From positions 124,001 through 188,000 of the forward strand of contig JBAZNI010000002.1 of NCBI GenBank assembly GCA_041649295.1: a DNA stretch of 64,000 nt, written 5' to 3'. The position numbers were made by a program, and so were the translations under genes. Below are positions 50,828-59,317 of the stretch, piece after piece. Within the stretch, counting starts at the first letter, position 1, and every line of letters begins with the position of its first letter. The notes beneath the pieces were generated by a model. It made no database searches. It was not told the DNA's origin and worked only from the letters and a program-made list of their open reading frames with translations. This DNA is from JACPLR01 sp041649295. Lineage in GTDB: Archaea > Nanobdellota > Nanobdellia > Pacearchaeales > GW2011-AR1.

Positions 50828-50995
50828 TTAATCAATAGTTCTTTCTTGCATTGATTTTAAATCAATTTTGTGTTGCTTATGAGATGCGGGTTTTTGGAAT
50901 GAACTTTGATATGTTTGATACGATTCTACAGGATGCCGGATAACATAGCAAGTATCCACAACTGTTTTCATAACTGCTCTAACTATTCTTTTCAT
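50828..50995 (-). CDS. Small hypothetical protein (55 aa)
   Basis: A minus-strand ORF in the 378-base gap between the surface protein and glyS. The product begins MKRIVRAVMKTVVDTCYVIR and goes on with HPVESYQTYQSSFQKP, basic and amphipathic. TTTATTAATAAAC lies about 25-30 bases upstream of the ATG, giving a leaderless promoter. No family recognised. The rest of the gap (50704-50827 and 50996-51082) shows only the promoters. Confidence 0.4.
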   Translation of the reverse strand: MKRIVRAVMKTVVDTCYVIRHPVESYQTYQSSFQKPASHKQHKIDLKSMQERTID

Positions 50996-51082
50996 TTTAT
51001 TTTTTATGCTTGTTTATTAATAAACATTTGTGTATTACAAGAACTTGTAAAAATTTAAAAACTTCTTGTAGTTACTAAGTGC

Positions 51083-52735
51083 ATGTATATTGTTAAGCAG
51101 GTTATTAATGGCGGAGAGTATTATTATATTCGGAGGAGTGTTAGGGAGGGGGACAAAGTTAAATCTAAACTTGTTTGTTATGGTGGCAAAACAAAAGAAG
51201 ATGCAGAGAAAAAGCTGAAGGAATTGGAAGGAGAAAGGATTAAAAACAAAGAATTCAATGAACCAACAATGAATGAGAAAAACTTAACAATTGATGAGCT
51301 TGCTAATTTTTGCAAAGCTAAGGGGTTTATTTTCAGAAGTTCAGATATTTACGGAGGTTTGTCTGGATTTTGGGATTTTGGGCCACTTGGTGTAGAATTA
51401 TTTAATAATATAAAACAAGATTGGTGGAATTTCTTTGTAAGGGAGCGAGAGAATATGGTTGGAATGGACGGTTCTATCATTTCTCATCCAAGGACATGGA
51501 AAGCTTCTGGACATTTGGCAAGTTTTTCTGATGTTGCAGTTATATGCAAGAAATGCGGAAAATCAACTAAGTTAGATAAAAGCGAAGTTGGAAAAGCTAG
51601 TTGTGATTGTGGGGGAGATTATGATGTTAAAGGAGAGTTTAATTTAATGTTTAAAACTTCAATAGGAGCTTTAGAGCCTATGGAAGCGTATCTTCGAGGA
51701 GAAACTGCACAAGGGATGTTTTTGGATTTTAAACTTATACAGCAAACCTCAAGACAACAGCTACCATTTGGAATTGCGCAAATAGGAAAATGTTTTAGAA
51801 ATGAAATTGCTCCGCGAGATTTTTTATTTCGTTCACGAGAATTTAATATTGGAGAATTTGAATTTTTTATTAATCCAGAAGATAAAAAATGCGATTTATT
51901 AACTAAAGAACAATTGAAACTTAAATTTAATTTTTTAGATGATGAAACACAGAAATCTGGAAGTGATAAATTGAAACAAGTTGAAATTGGAGATATTTTA
52001 AAAAAAGGCAAGTTAGACGAATGGCATGCTTACTGGTTAGCAGAGCAGATTAAATGGTTTTATTCTTTAGGGTTATATGAGATAAAAATCAGAGAGCATA
52101 CAAAAGAAGAGCTTAGCCATTATAGTTCTGCAACTTTTGATGTTGATTATGCATATCCTTTTGGCAGCAAAGAACTTGGAGGAATTGCAAACAGAGGGCA
52201 GTATGATTTAACACAGCATCAGAAAGAAAGCAAGGAAAGCATGGAAATATTCGACGATAAAACTAAAACTAAAGTTATTCCTAAAGTTATTGAACCTACA
52301 TTTGGAATAGAGAGAGTATTTTTAGCTGTTTTGACAAAAGCATATAATTTTGACAAAGAAAGAGGAAATGTTGTCCTTAAAATTCCTGCTAAATTATCTC
52401 CTGTAAAAGCAGCTGTTTTTCCTATAATTAAAAAACCAGAATATGAGAAAATATGCGAGGATATTGTCAAAGATTTAAAAGAAGAGTGGAATGTCGCTTA
52501 TGATAAATCTGGTAGTATTGGGAGAAGATATGCGCGAAATGATGAAATTGGAACTCCAATGTGCATAACAATTGATGAGCAAAGTTCTGAAGACAAATCT
52601 GTCACAGTAAGATGGAGAGATAATGCCGAGCAGATAAGGGTGAAAATAAAAGATTTAAGAGAGATGATGAGAAGAGTAATTAATGGCGAGGATATCTTTA
52701 ATTTTGGAAAAAGAGTGGATACTAGAAAGAAATAA
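51083..52735 (+). CDS. glyS: Glycyl-tRNA synthetase with N-terminal extension
   Basis: A 550-aa class II enzyme of the archaeal/eukaryotic type: LANFCKAKGFIFRSSDIYGG, the zinc motif CKKCGK ... CDCGG, motif 2 GKCFRNEIAPRDFLFRSREF, and motif 3 EPTFGIERVF, with an anticodon domain at the C-terminus. Residues 1-60 (MYIVKQVINGGEYYYIRRSV, then Lys/Glu-rich helix) precede the usual start near Met63. TTTAAAAACT about 25 bases before 51083 supports initiation at the long start, so the extension is probably real. Confidence 0.93.
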   Translation: MYIVKQVINGGEYYYIRRSVREGDKVKSKLVCYGGKTKEDAEKKLKELEGERIKNKEFNEPTMNEKNLTIDELANFCKAKGFIFRSSDIYGGLSGFWDFGPLGVELFNNIKQDWWNFFVRERENMVGMDGSIISHPRTWKASGHLASFSDVAVICKKCGKSTKLDKSEVGKASCDCGGDYDVKGEFNLMFKTSIGALEPMEAYLRGETAQGMFLDFKLIQQTSRQQLPFGIAQIGKCFRNEIAPRDFLFRSREFNIGEFEFFINPEDKKCDLLTKEQLKLKFNFLDDETQKSGSDKLKQVEIGDILKKGKLDEWHAYWLAEQIKWFYSLGLYEIKIREHTKEELSHYSSATFDVDYAYPFGSKELGGIANRGQYDLTQHQKESKESMEIFDDKTKTKVIPKVIEPTFGIERVFLAVLTKAYNFDKERGNVVLKIPAKLSPVKAAVFPIIKKPEYEKICEDIVKDLKEEWNVAYDKSGSIGRRYARNDEIGTPMCITIDEQSSEDKSVTVRWRDNAEQIRVKIKDLREMMRRVINGEDIFNFGKRVDTRKK

Positions 52736-52874
52736 TTGACTTGAATTTGATAATCATAATATTGCTCTTATAGAAATTTGTAATAATAAAATAAAAAAGA
52801 AAAAGATAAAAATCAAAAAGAAAAATAAAATTTGATAATATATAAAAATAAATAATAAAATATGAAGTAAATTC

Positions 52875-52913
52875 TTACTTCTTTTTTTTCTTAGCAGCTT
52901 TTTTCTTAGCCAT
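52875..52913 (-). CDS. Ultra-short Lys-rich ORF (MAKKKAAKKKKK)
   Basis: A 12-codon ORF preceded by GGAGGT eight bases upstream on its strand, one of the best Shine-Dalgarno sequences in a mostly leaderless region. A second AAAGGAGG lies about 80 bases further up, and a TATTTTAATA/TTTATAAA-like TATA lies beyond that. The product is almost entirely Lys and Ala, like a histone-tail fragment. It may be a nucleic-acid-binding micropeptide. The rest of 52736-53136 is A/T-rich with no other feature seen. Confidence 0.45.
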   Translation of the reverse strand: MAKKKAAKKKKK

Positions 52914-53136
52914 TGTTTTACCTCCTTAGATAAATGTTAATATAGAATCAATTAAATTGATACTAATAAAACTAATTTTAATTATTTTTTTCCTCCTTTT
53001 ATTTTATATTTTAAGCACTTCTTCTTTATAAATTTATGCCTTTAACAATTTCTTCCGTCGCTAAAATTCTAAATTTTTTTTATTTTTTTTATTAAATAAC
53101 AGAAAAAATTAAAAAGTATAAATCCTAGAAATAATT

Positions 53137-53496
53137 ATGGCAAGTAAAAAATCTGAATGCATTTTTTGCAAAATAGCCTTAAAAGAGATTCCTGCTGAAA
53201 TTATTTATGAAAACAACAGCTTTATTTCCTTCCCAGATGTTAATCCCAAGGTAGAAGGGCATACTTTAATTATACCAAAAAAGCATTTTGAAACCTGTAT
53301 TGATATTCCGTCGTCATTAGGTGAAGAGCTTCTTGATGCAATTAAGAACACAGCTGAAATAAGGATTAAGCAGGGGGCTGATGGGTTTAATATTCTCCAA
53401 AATAATGGGAAAGCTGCAGGGCAGATTGTAATGCACGCCCATTTTCATCTTCTGCCGATAAGAAATGGGGGTAGAAAGATTAATTTGCCATTTTAA
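53137..53496 (+). CDS. HIT family hydrolase
   Basis: A 119-aa protein with N-terminal zinc-type CIFC (8-11), FPDVNPKVEGHTLIIPKKH, and the histidine triad H100-A-H102-F-H104. These enzymes hydrolyse AMP-linked nucleotides such as adenosine phosphoramidate. Complete and of normal length, in contrast to the HIT-like protein at 0.1 kb. Confidence 0.93.
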   Translation: MASKKSECIFCKIALKEIPAEIIYENNSFISFPDVNPKVEGHTLIIPKKHFETCIDIPSSLGEELLDAIKNTAEIRIKQGADGFNILQNNGKAAGQIVMHAHFHLLPIRNGGRKINLPF

Positions 53497-53566
53497 ACTT
53501 ATATTTGTGTAAAGTGAACCTTACATATTTGGCAATCTTTAAATATGGATAAAACTTATTTTTATA

Positions 53567-54418
53567 ATGAAAAACATTGTCGTGGGATATATAACCTCGA
53601 TATCGGGAATGGAAAAAGAGGATAAAATTTTCTTTAAACTTGCTAAAGAAAAAGGAATTGAATTAGTGAGATTTAATATTTATGAAGATTTGGATGAAAA
53701 ACAGCTTGAGGAGAAGGTTAAGAAATGTGATATATTCTATAGCAGCACTGCAGAAGATTTTGTTGTTGAGTTTATAAAAACTATAGAGGAAATTGGCAAA
53801 AAGGTTATCCCCAGTTCAGAAGCTTATTATTACTGCGAGGATAAATGGATGCTATTTCTTAAGTGCAGAGAGCATAAAATTCCTGTTCCCGAGACAATTC
53901 TTTTATCAGAGCATATTCCCACTGCCAAAAAAGAATTGAAAAATTTTGGCCAATGGCCAGTAATATTAAAAAGGGTTTCTGGGACAATGGGGCAGTTTGT
54001 TGAAAAAGCAGACAATCTTTCTGAATCTGAAAAAATAATAAAAAAATTTTGGATTAAGGGAAGCGAAAGACTGCCGATTATTGCCCAAGAGTTTATTAGT
54101 TCTCCTTCATATAGAGTCACAACTATTGGGGATAAAATTGTTCAAACAGCTTTAAAAGAGAATAAAGGATGGAAATCAACAGGAGTTTATGCAAGCAAGT
54201 TTAAGCGATTTGAGGTGGATAAAGAACTTAATAGCATTATAAAGAAAACAAAAAAAATCGTAAAAATAGACATATGTGGAATGGACTTTTTGAAACAAAA
54301 TGGAAGGTGGATTCTTCTTGAAGTTAATTCAGAGCCGGCATTTGATTTTTTCTTAAATGACGAAGAAATGCTCGTTAATGAAACAATTAATTTTTTAAAA
54401 AAAGAATCTAGGCGTTAA
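53567..54418 (+). CDS. RimK-like ATP-grasp ligase
   Basis: A 283-aa ATP-grasp protein: preATP-grasp domain (1-85), CEDKWMLFLKCREHKIPVPETI, WPVILKRVSGTMGQFVEKA, IAQEFISSP, and metal-binding DICGMDFLKQNGRWILLEVNSEPAF. The family forms amide bonds between carboxylates and amines (RimK, LysX). The substrate here is unknown; no LysW-like carrier protein is visible in the window. Confidence 0.85.
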   Translation: MKNIVVGYITSISGMEKEDKIFFKLAKEKGIELVRFNIYEDLDEKQLEEKVKKCDIFYSSTAEDFVVEFIKTIEEIGKKVIPSSEAYYYCEDKWMLFLKCREHKIPVPETILLSEHIPTAKKELKNFGQWPVILKRVSGTMGQFVEKADNLSESEKIIKKFWIKGSERLPIIAQEFISSPSYRVTTIGDKIVQTALKENKGWKSTGVYASKFKRFEVDKELNSIIKKTKKIVKIDICGMDFLKQNGRWILLEVNSEPAFDFFLNDEEMLVNETINFLKKESRR

Positions 54419-55165
54419 TCATCTATAAATTTTATGAAGTTTTTTAAGGGTTTTTAGATTTATTTCAGCAGTTATTATCCCCTCTTTGTGGACTATTTTG
54501 CTTAGTATTCTGTGCGGATCAGCTATTGCAGAATAAGAAACTTGAAATTTCGAATCCATAACTGGATTGCAGAGTGCAACATAACAGATATTTTCAAAAG
54601 CTCTTGCCATGATTAAAGATTCAAGCAGTTTTATTTCTCTTTCTTTATGCTCCTGGTCATGCGCTTTTGTTTCATACCACCATTGAGATGGGCAGAAGAT
54701 TATTTCTGCACCTGCCTGCTTCATTTTTTTAAAAAGTTCTGGAAATGCCAAATCCCAGCATAATGCCAGCCCTATTTTTGCGAAATCTGTTTTAAAAACT
54801 CTAATTCTTTTTCCAGCAGATGTTTTGTCTCCATAGAGGTTTATTTTTTTGTAGAACCCCTTTATTTTTCCACACCTATCAATTAATATAGCAAGATTAT
54901 AAGTTTTATTTTTAATCATAATATCTTCACTGATTACACACCAGATTGAATGTTTTTTGCATTCTTCTTTTATCGAAACAATGAATGGATGTTTTAAATC
55001 AAGCACTTTTGTTTTATGCACGCAAGATTCTGGAAAGCAAACAATATCGGCACCAGCTTCTTTAGCTAATCTTATGTATTTTTTTATTTTTTCGACGTTA
55101 TTTTTTTTAGAAAGATCAAAATATTTTATCTGGGCAACAGCAATAATAGGTTTTTTATCTTTCAT
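54419..55165 (-). CDS. Carbon-nitrogen (nitrilase superfamily) hydrolase
   Basis: A 248-aa protein with the Glu-Lys-Cys triad: E46 (CFPES), K107 (YKKINLYGD) and C136 (LALCWDLAFPE). Amidase/omega-amidase-like enzymes share this layout. It ends one base from the stop of the ATP-grasp gene, convergent. The physiological substrate is not inferable. Confidence 0.88.
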   Translation of the reverse strand: MKDKKPIIAVAQIKYFDLSKKNNVEKIKKYIRLAKEAGADIVCFPESCVHKTKVLDLKHPFIVSIKEECKKHSIWCVISEDIMIKNKTYNLAILIDRCGKIKGFYKKINLYGDKTSAGKRIRVFKTDFAKIGLALCWDLAFPELFKKMKQAGAEIIFCPSQWWYETKAHDQEHKEREIKLLESLIMARAFENICYVALCNPVMDSKFQVSYSAIADPHRILSKIVHKEGIITAEINLKTLKKLHKIYR

Positions 55166-55209
55166 ATTTTAGATAGAAGTTCCGAATTTATAAACTTCTC
55201 TACTGGATA

Positions 55210-55488
55210 TTAGTTTAAGAAGAACTCTTCATCATCCTTATTTTTTTTACCTAATTTGGTTTCTTTATTACTTGAGCTGTGGAGATTGTTTATATTTTTT
55301 CTGTATTTTATTGAATATAACAATATAACTACAATCCAAAAGAAAGAGACTATTCCAATTGCTATGTTTGTTATTATATTGGTTATATCTTTTGAGACAA
55401 TAAAGAATATTAGGATTCCTGTTGAAAGAAAGGAAGCAACAGCCATTAAATCAAAAAATATCGGAGAATTAGCATTTTTTTTCAGCAT
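55210..55488 (-). CDS. Small two-TM membrane protein
   Basis: A 92-aa protein: TMs about residues 12-31 and 38-60 and an acidic, Lys-rich tail ending DDEEFFLN. No motif recognised. The plus-strand ORF covering the same bases has a less protein-like composition, so this strand is preferred. Confidence 0.5.
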   Translation of the reverse strand: MLKKNANSPIFFDLMAVASFLSTGILIFFIVSKDITNIITNIAIGIVSFFWIVVILLYSIKYRKNINNLHSSSNKETKLGKKNKDDEEFFLN

Positions 55489-55597
55489 AGATTTTACAGG
55501 ATATAGAGGTTTATAAAGATAATGCTACTTTTTTTAAATTTGCCTGATTTTTGTAAATTAATTAACTTTTTAAATAAACCTTGTTTCAATTTTATAT

Positions 55598-55670
55598 GCC
55601 TGCGTAGCTCAGTTGTTAGAGCGCCGCTCTCATGAGGCGGAGGTCGAGGGTTAAATTCCCCCCGCAGGCA
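55598..55670 (+). tRNA. tRNA-Met (elongator, anticodon CAT)
   Basis: Acceptor GCCTGCG/CGCAGGC with discriminator A. Anticodon stem CCGCT/GGCGG encloses CTCATGA, giving CAT. GCCTGCG is an elongator-type acceptor; a CAU-Ile tRNA cannot be excluded. The T-loop is TTAAATT (A at position 56, not C) and the D-loop has a single G (GTTGTTAG). T-stem position 50-64 is an A-C mismatch. Confidence 0.88.
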
Positions 55671-55734
55671 TTTTATGGCAAAATTAGATTTGCATAATAA
55701 AATAACTTTTAAACTCTGATTTCTTTAATAATAC

Positions 55735-55956
55735 ATGGTTTTTGAAGAAGTAGCATCAAGTTTAGGGCCAGATTTTGCTGAAAGTTTTAATTCAATTGCG
55801 ACAATTTTGCAAATTATTGGCGGTATTTTTGGGATTTATGTTATATTCTGGGCAATAAATCTTTTTATTAATTTTAGAAAGAATAAAACCCTGAAGAATA
55901 TATTAAAGAATACAGAAGAAATAAATGCCAAACTTGGCAAATTACTTAAGAAATAA
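55735..55956 (+). CDS. Small membrane protein with coiled tail
   Basis: A 73-aa protein: amphipathic N-terminus (LGPDFAESFNSIAT), one TM (about 22-43, LQIIGGIFGIYVIFWAINLF), and a Lys-rich helical tail (NILKNTEEINAKLGKLLKK). Function unknown. It lies 65 bases downstream of tRNA-Met. Confidence 0.6.
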   Translation: MVFEEVASSLGPDFAESFNSIATILQIIGGIFGIYVIFWAINLFINFRKNKTLKNILKNTEEINAKLGKLLKK

Positions 55957-55961
55957 TATTA

Positions 55962-56288
55962 TTATTTTTTAGTGAGTGTGATATCTATTGTAGAAACATT
56001 TATCTTCTTATTTTCTTCATTTTCAAATTTATCAGTTCCGATTTTTATAGAATCCTCTAACTCTATGTTTTCCTGCTCTTTGAATCTTTTTTTAGTAACC
56101 TCGGCAATATCTACCCCTCTTGAAATAAACTTCCCTCTTGCTTTGATTGTAACCTCTGGATTTTCCTTTAATTGCATAATTGTTGCAATTACATATTTCA
56201 TAAATGGCTTGTCTCCTATAAAAACCCGGTTTGTTTCAGATGTTTTTGTAACTATGCCTGCTTCTTTGTTGTGCTTCTTTTTTTCCAT
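55962..56288 (-). CDS. albA: Chromatin protein Alba
   Basis: A 108-aa protein with NRVFIGDKPFMKYVIATIMQL, TIKARGKFISRGVDIAEVTKKRF and the C-terminal VSTIDITL. This is the dimeric Alba fold, which binds DNA and RNA. Lys/Glu-rich N-terminus. It follows S17e by two bases on the same strand, so the two are one operon. Confidence 0.95.
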   Translation of the reverse strand: MEKKKHNKEAGIVTKTSETNRVFIGDKPFMKYVIATIMQLKENPEVTIKARGKFISRGVDIAEVTKKRFKEQENIELEDSIKIGTDKFENEENKKINVSTIDITLTKK

Positions 56289-56290
56289 TT

Positions 56291-56479
56291 TTATCCTGCT
56301 TTTTTATTTCTTTTAATCCTCGATATATAGCCTGCTATTTTATTTCTTGTACCTATATCTGGCAGGTTATATATTTTTAGCAGTTCTTTGTTTTTTTCAA
56401 AATTCACACTAAATTCAGGAGTTCTTGCAACCAATGTTTTTGCAGTCTTCTTTATTGCTTTTGATTTTATCCGGCCCAT
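56291..56479 (-). CDS. rps17e: Ribosomal protein S17e
   Basis: A 62-aa protein of normal archaeal length: MGRIKSKAIKKTAKTLVAR, FSVNFEKNKELLK and TRNKIAGYISRIKRNK are the family blocks. Binds the small ribosomal subunit. Divergent from endA. Confidence 0.93.
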   Translation of the reverse strand: MGRIKSKAIKKTAKTLVARTPEFSVNFEKNKELLKIYNLPDIGTRNKIAGYISRIKRNKKAG

Positions 56480-56577
56480 TATGTTTTAATCTCTTGTTCA
56501 GCATATTTAAATTTTTCCATATTCTTAAATTTTTAAATTTTGCGAAGTTTTATATATACTGGCTTATTCTCCTAATT

Positions 56578-57156
56578 ATGGCTAAAAAAACTGGAAAATT
56601 AAAAGATAAATCCTGCAAAAGTTCGAAAAATCATACAAAGGAAAAGATAATTGCAAGGTTTTCTGGAGACTCAGTTATAAGTTCTTCTAAGGGTGCAAGG
56701 GATTTATACAGCAGAAGTTTTTTTGGAGAGTATATTGATGGCAAAATTCATTATTCTTTTGTAGAAGCGTTATACCTTATTGGCAAAAATAAAATTGAAG
56801 TTTATGATAATACTAAAAAGATTAGTTTTAACCTCTTACTGGATAAGTGCAAGAAAGTTGATAAAAAAATTCAGATTAAGTATATTGTTTATAAAGATTT
56901 GAGAGATAGAGGATATCTTTTGAAAACTGCGCTTAAGTTCGGGGCGGACTTTAGGGTTTATGATAAGGGGGCTTATCCTGGCAAGGAGCATGCTAAATGG
57001 ATACTTTACCCTGTTAATGAGAATTCTGAATTAACCTGGCACGAGTTTTCTGCTAAAAATCGTGTGGCTCATAGCACAAAAAAGAACCTTTTAATAGCAA
57101 TTGTTGATAGTGAAGGAAGCATTATTTATTATGAAATTGCTTGGATTAGGCCTTAA
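56578..57156 (+). CDS. endA: tRNA-splicing endonuclease EndA
   Basis: A 192-aa protein from ATG 56578, preceded by TTTTATATATACT at leaderless distance; the frame extends further upstream but is not coding there. The C-terminal catalytic domain has KFGADFRVYDKG (Tyr128), GKEHAKW (His138) and AHSTKKN (Lys168/169), the Tyr-His-Lys triad. It cleaves bulge-helix-bulge introns such as those in the tRNA-Leu and tRNA-Arg genes here. Short single-repeat size suggests a homotetrameric enzyme, or a catalytic subunit needing a partner. Confidence 0.92.
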   Translation: MAKKTGKLKDKSCKSSKNHTKEKIIARFSGDSVISSSKGARDLYSRSFFGEYIDGKIHYSFVEALYLIGKNKIEVYDNTKKISFNLLLDKCKKVDKKIQIKYIVYKDLRDRGYLLKTALKFGADFRVYDKGAYPGKEHAKWILYPVNENSELTWHEFSAKNRVAHSTKKNLLIAIVDSEGSIIYYEIAWIRP

Positions 57157-57212
57157 TTTTACCTATTCGCTCTTATAATAAACTTTATAATGTATATCCT
57201 ATAAATATAATT

Positions 57213-58211
57213 ATGGAATTTTCCAATGCAGGGAATGTTGTAGACCAAAAAGAGAAGATGATGCAGTTTATTGAAACGTGCGGGCCTACAATTCCAGTTA
57301 GGATGGCAAATTATCTTCGGGTGGATTCTATAATTGTTTCTGCAATGCTTTCAGAATTATTATCTGAGAAAAGACTGGTATTAAGCCATATGAGAGTTGG
57401 AAATTCTCCTATTTATTTCATGAAAGGGCAGGAATTTAAACTGGAAAATTTCTCCCAGTATCTTTCAAGCAAGGAAAGAGAGGCATTTGAAATGCTTAAA
57501 GATAATTCAGTGCTGGATGATGAAAAAATGCTTCCAGCTATCAGAGTTGCCTTAAGAGCTATTAAAGATTTTGCATTTTCTTTTAATTGCAATGGAAAGA
57601 CATATTGGAGATACCTTAAGGTTAATGAAGATAAAGCAGTTGAATTAATTAATTCTGGATTAACAGTTCTAAAACAGATATCAGAACAAATATCAGTGCA
57701 GAAACCGGCCTTTTTAATTCAAAGGGGCATTGAAACTAATTATCAGGGAGAAGTTGCAGTGAAACATGAGGGAATTGAAGTTGAAAAAAAACAGGCAGAG
57801 TTTGTCAGCCCTTTTGATGCAGGGGCAAAAGATAAAGAGAAGTCAGAGTTTATTCAAGAATTGGAAATTAAACCTATTATTAAAGTAATAAGAAAGGCAA
57901 GGGCAAAACCAAAATCTAATTTTGAAATTAAGATTAACAAGTTTATTGAAGAGAGTAAATTGGAAATTTCTGAAAACCTTAAAAATAAGAAAAAAGAGAT
58001 TATTGGGGTTATTAGATTTAATGGCAGGGAGCACCTTTTTATTGCAAAAGATAAAAAAATAATAAATGAATCTGATATTAACTCTTTACTAAAATCTGGA
58101 AAGAAAATGAAACTGCCTATACTTCTTGTTTCAGAAGGAGAGCCAAATAAAAAAGCAATAGAAGGGATAGATTATTTTAAAAGCCTTATTAGTTACAGGA
58201 AGCTGGCATAG
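57213..58211 (+). CDS. Hypothetical protein with N-terminal winged helix
   Basis: A 332-aa protein. Residues about 12-75 look like a winged helix (MMQFIETCGPTIPVRMANYL; LLSEKRLVLSH). A helical middle is followed by a low-complexity charged linker (about 185-250), and the C-terminal 100 residues form an alpha/beta domain (EIIGVIRFNGREHLFIAKDK; LPILLVSEGEPN) that resembles a restriction-endonuclease-like core without a clear catalytic motif. TATA-like TATAAATATAATT precedes it. Confidence 0.55.
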   Translation: MEFSNAGNVVDQKEKMMQFIETCGPTIPVRMANYLRVDSIIVSAMLSELLSEKRLVLSHMRVGNSPIYFMKGQEFKLENFSQYLSSKEREAFEMLKDNSVLDDEKMLPAIRVALRAIKDFAFSFNCNGKTYWRYLKVNEDKAVELINSGLTVLKQISEQISVQKPAFLIQRGIETNYQGEVAVKHEGIEVEKKQAEFVSPFDAGAKDKEKSEFIQELEIKPIIKVIRKARAKPKSNFEIKINKFIEESKLEISENLKNKKKEIIGVIRFNGREHLFIAKDKKIINESDINSLLKSGKKMKLPILLVSEGEPNKKAIEGIDYFKSLISYRKLA

Positions 58212-58275
58212 GCAATCACTATTTTAGAGTTAATTTAACATAAGGGTTTATAAATACGAATTTTTATGAAAAGAT

Positions 58276-59031
58276 ATGGAAGTAATAGAAATACAAGACA
58301 TAAAAACGCGGGTAGGAGTTGCATCTACTGTTAGGGCTAATGATTTAATTCCAGTTTATGTTGAGGGTGTTAAAAGATTTTTAAGAGATAATCTATCTAT
58401 GGGAGAGGAATGGGTTAAAACTGCTAGAGGCAGATTATATAACTTTTCTGGAAAAAGTGGAGAGGGGGATATTCTTGGTTCAAGTGCAGATATGGGTGTT
58501 GCTATTGCAACATTTTTCCCAGAATTTCCTTTAATTACTGGACAACAGCTTTTAAGACTATATTTAAAAATAGGGAATAAAAATCCTTCTGGACATGTTT
58601 ATATTGATTTTGGTGTTCAAATTAATGGCAAACCAAGATTTAACCAAATTCAAGCAGAAATACTTTTAAAAGATTTTAAATCAAGAGGGATAGATGTTGG
58701 AGAGGGGAGAGTTCCAGATTTTAATCAGCTAAGGTTAGTAGCAGATGAAAATTGTGGATTAGCTTATAGATTAGCAGAAGATGTCATAGCAGAGAATATT
58801 GTTGCTGTTTCAGCGTATCCATTTGGAACTAGAGTTGGTAAAGATGGATTGTTCGGGGCTTATCTTGACGGGGATGGTAGCTGGTACGCTATTGTTGGGG
58901 GCTTGCCTAGCTCTGGCTCCGTTGGTCAGATGGTTCGTTATGACACCAAAGGCGTCGTGCCAAAAAAATTAGACACCTCTAGCGATAATTTGGTGGATAA
59001 ACTAACACGAGATTTCATTAAAAGATTTTAG
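58276..59031 (+). CDS. Hypothetical soluble protein
   Basis: A 251-aa protein with no TM or signal. The Gly-rich C-terminal half (FGTRVGKDGLFGAYLDGDGS; VGGLPSSGSVGQMVRYD) and a balanced alpha/beta composition suggest an enzyme, but I recognise no family. TTTATAAATACG precedes the start at leaderless distance. Confidence 0.55.
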   Translation: MEVIEIQDIKTRVGVASTVRANDLIPVYVEGVKRFLRDNLSMGEEWVKTARGRLYNFSGKSGEGDILGSSADMGVAIATFFPEFPLITGQQLLRLYLKIGNKNPSGHVYIDFGVQINGKPRFNQIQAEILLKDFKSRGIDVGEGRVPDFNQLRLVADENCGLAYRLAEDVIAENIVAVSAYPFGTRVGKDGLFGAYLDGDGSWYAIVGGLPSSGSVGQMVRYDTKGVVPKKLDTSSDNLVDKLTRDFIKRF

Positions 59032-59060
59032 AAATATTTTTAAGTTTTCTTTTTTTATTA

Positions 59061-59155
59061 ATATTCCTAACCATCTGGTTAGGCCACACGTCAGTTTATT
59101 AAGACATTATTTGAGTTTATCTTAAATTATTAAGAAAAATAAATGTTAGGAATAT
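59061..59155. terminator. Competing inverted repeats downstream of the 58.3 kb gene
   Basis: ATATTCCTAAC (59061-59071) is a perfect inverted match to GTTAGGAATAT (59145-59155), and CCTAACC also pairs locally with GGTTAGG (59066-59082). The two foldings exclude each other. The position after the 58.3 kb gene fits a terminator; leuS has its own TATA later (59288). Between 59156 and 59287, GTGGGCAG occurs twice (about 59223 and 59240); otherwise nothing is identified. Confidence 0.35.
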
Positions 59156-59317
59156 GGAAAATAAAATTAAACAATTTACAAAAGGACAAATTAGCTTAAA
59201 AAGTTATTATATAATTTTTAAGGTGGGCAGGCATATTCAATGTGGGCAGATACATATAATCTAAGGAATATATTCACAAAACAAATGATTTAAATATTTC
59301 TGTTTATGATGTTTATT

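Noticed and set aside
56425..56577. Extended N-terminus of EndA
   Set aside because: The upstream part overlaps the divergent S17e gene and is hydrophobic shadow sequence; ATG 56578 has its own promoter.
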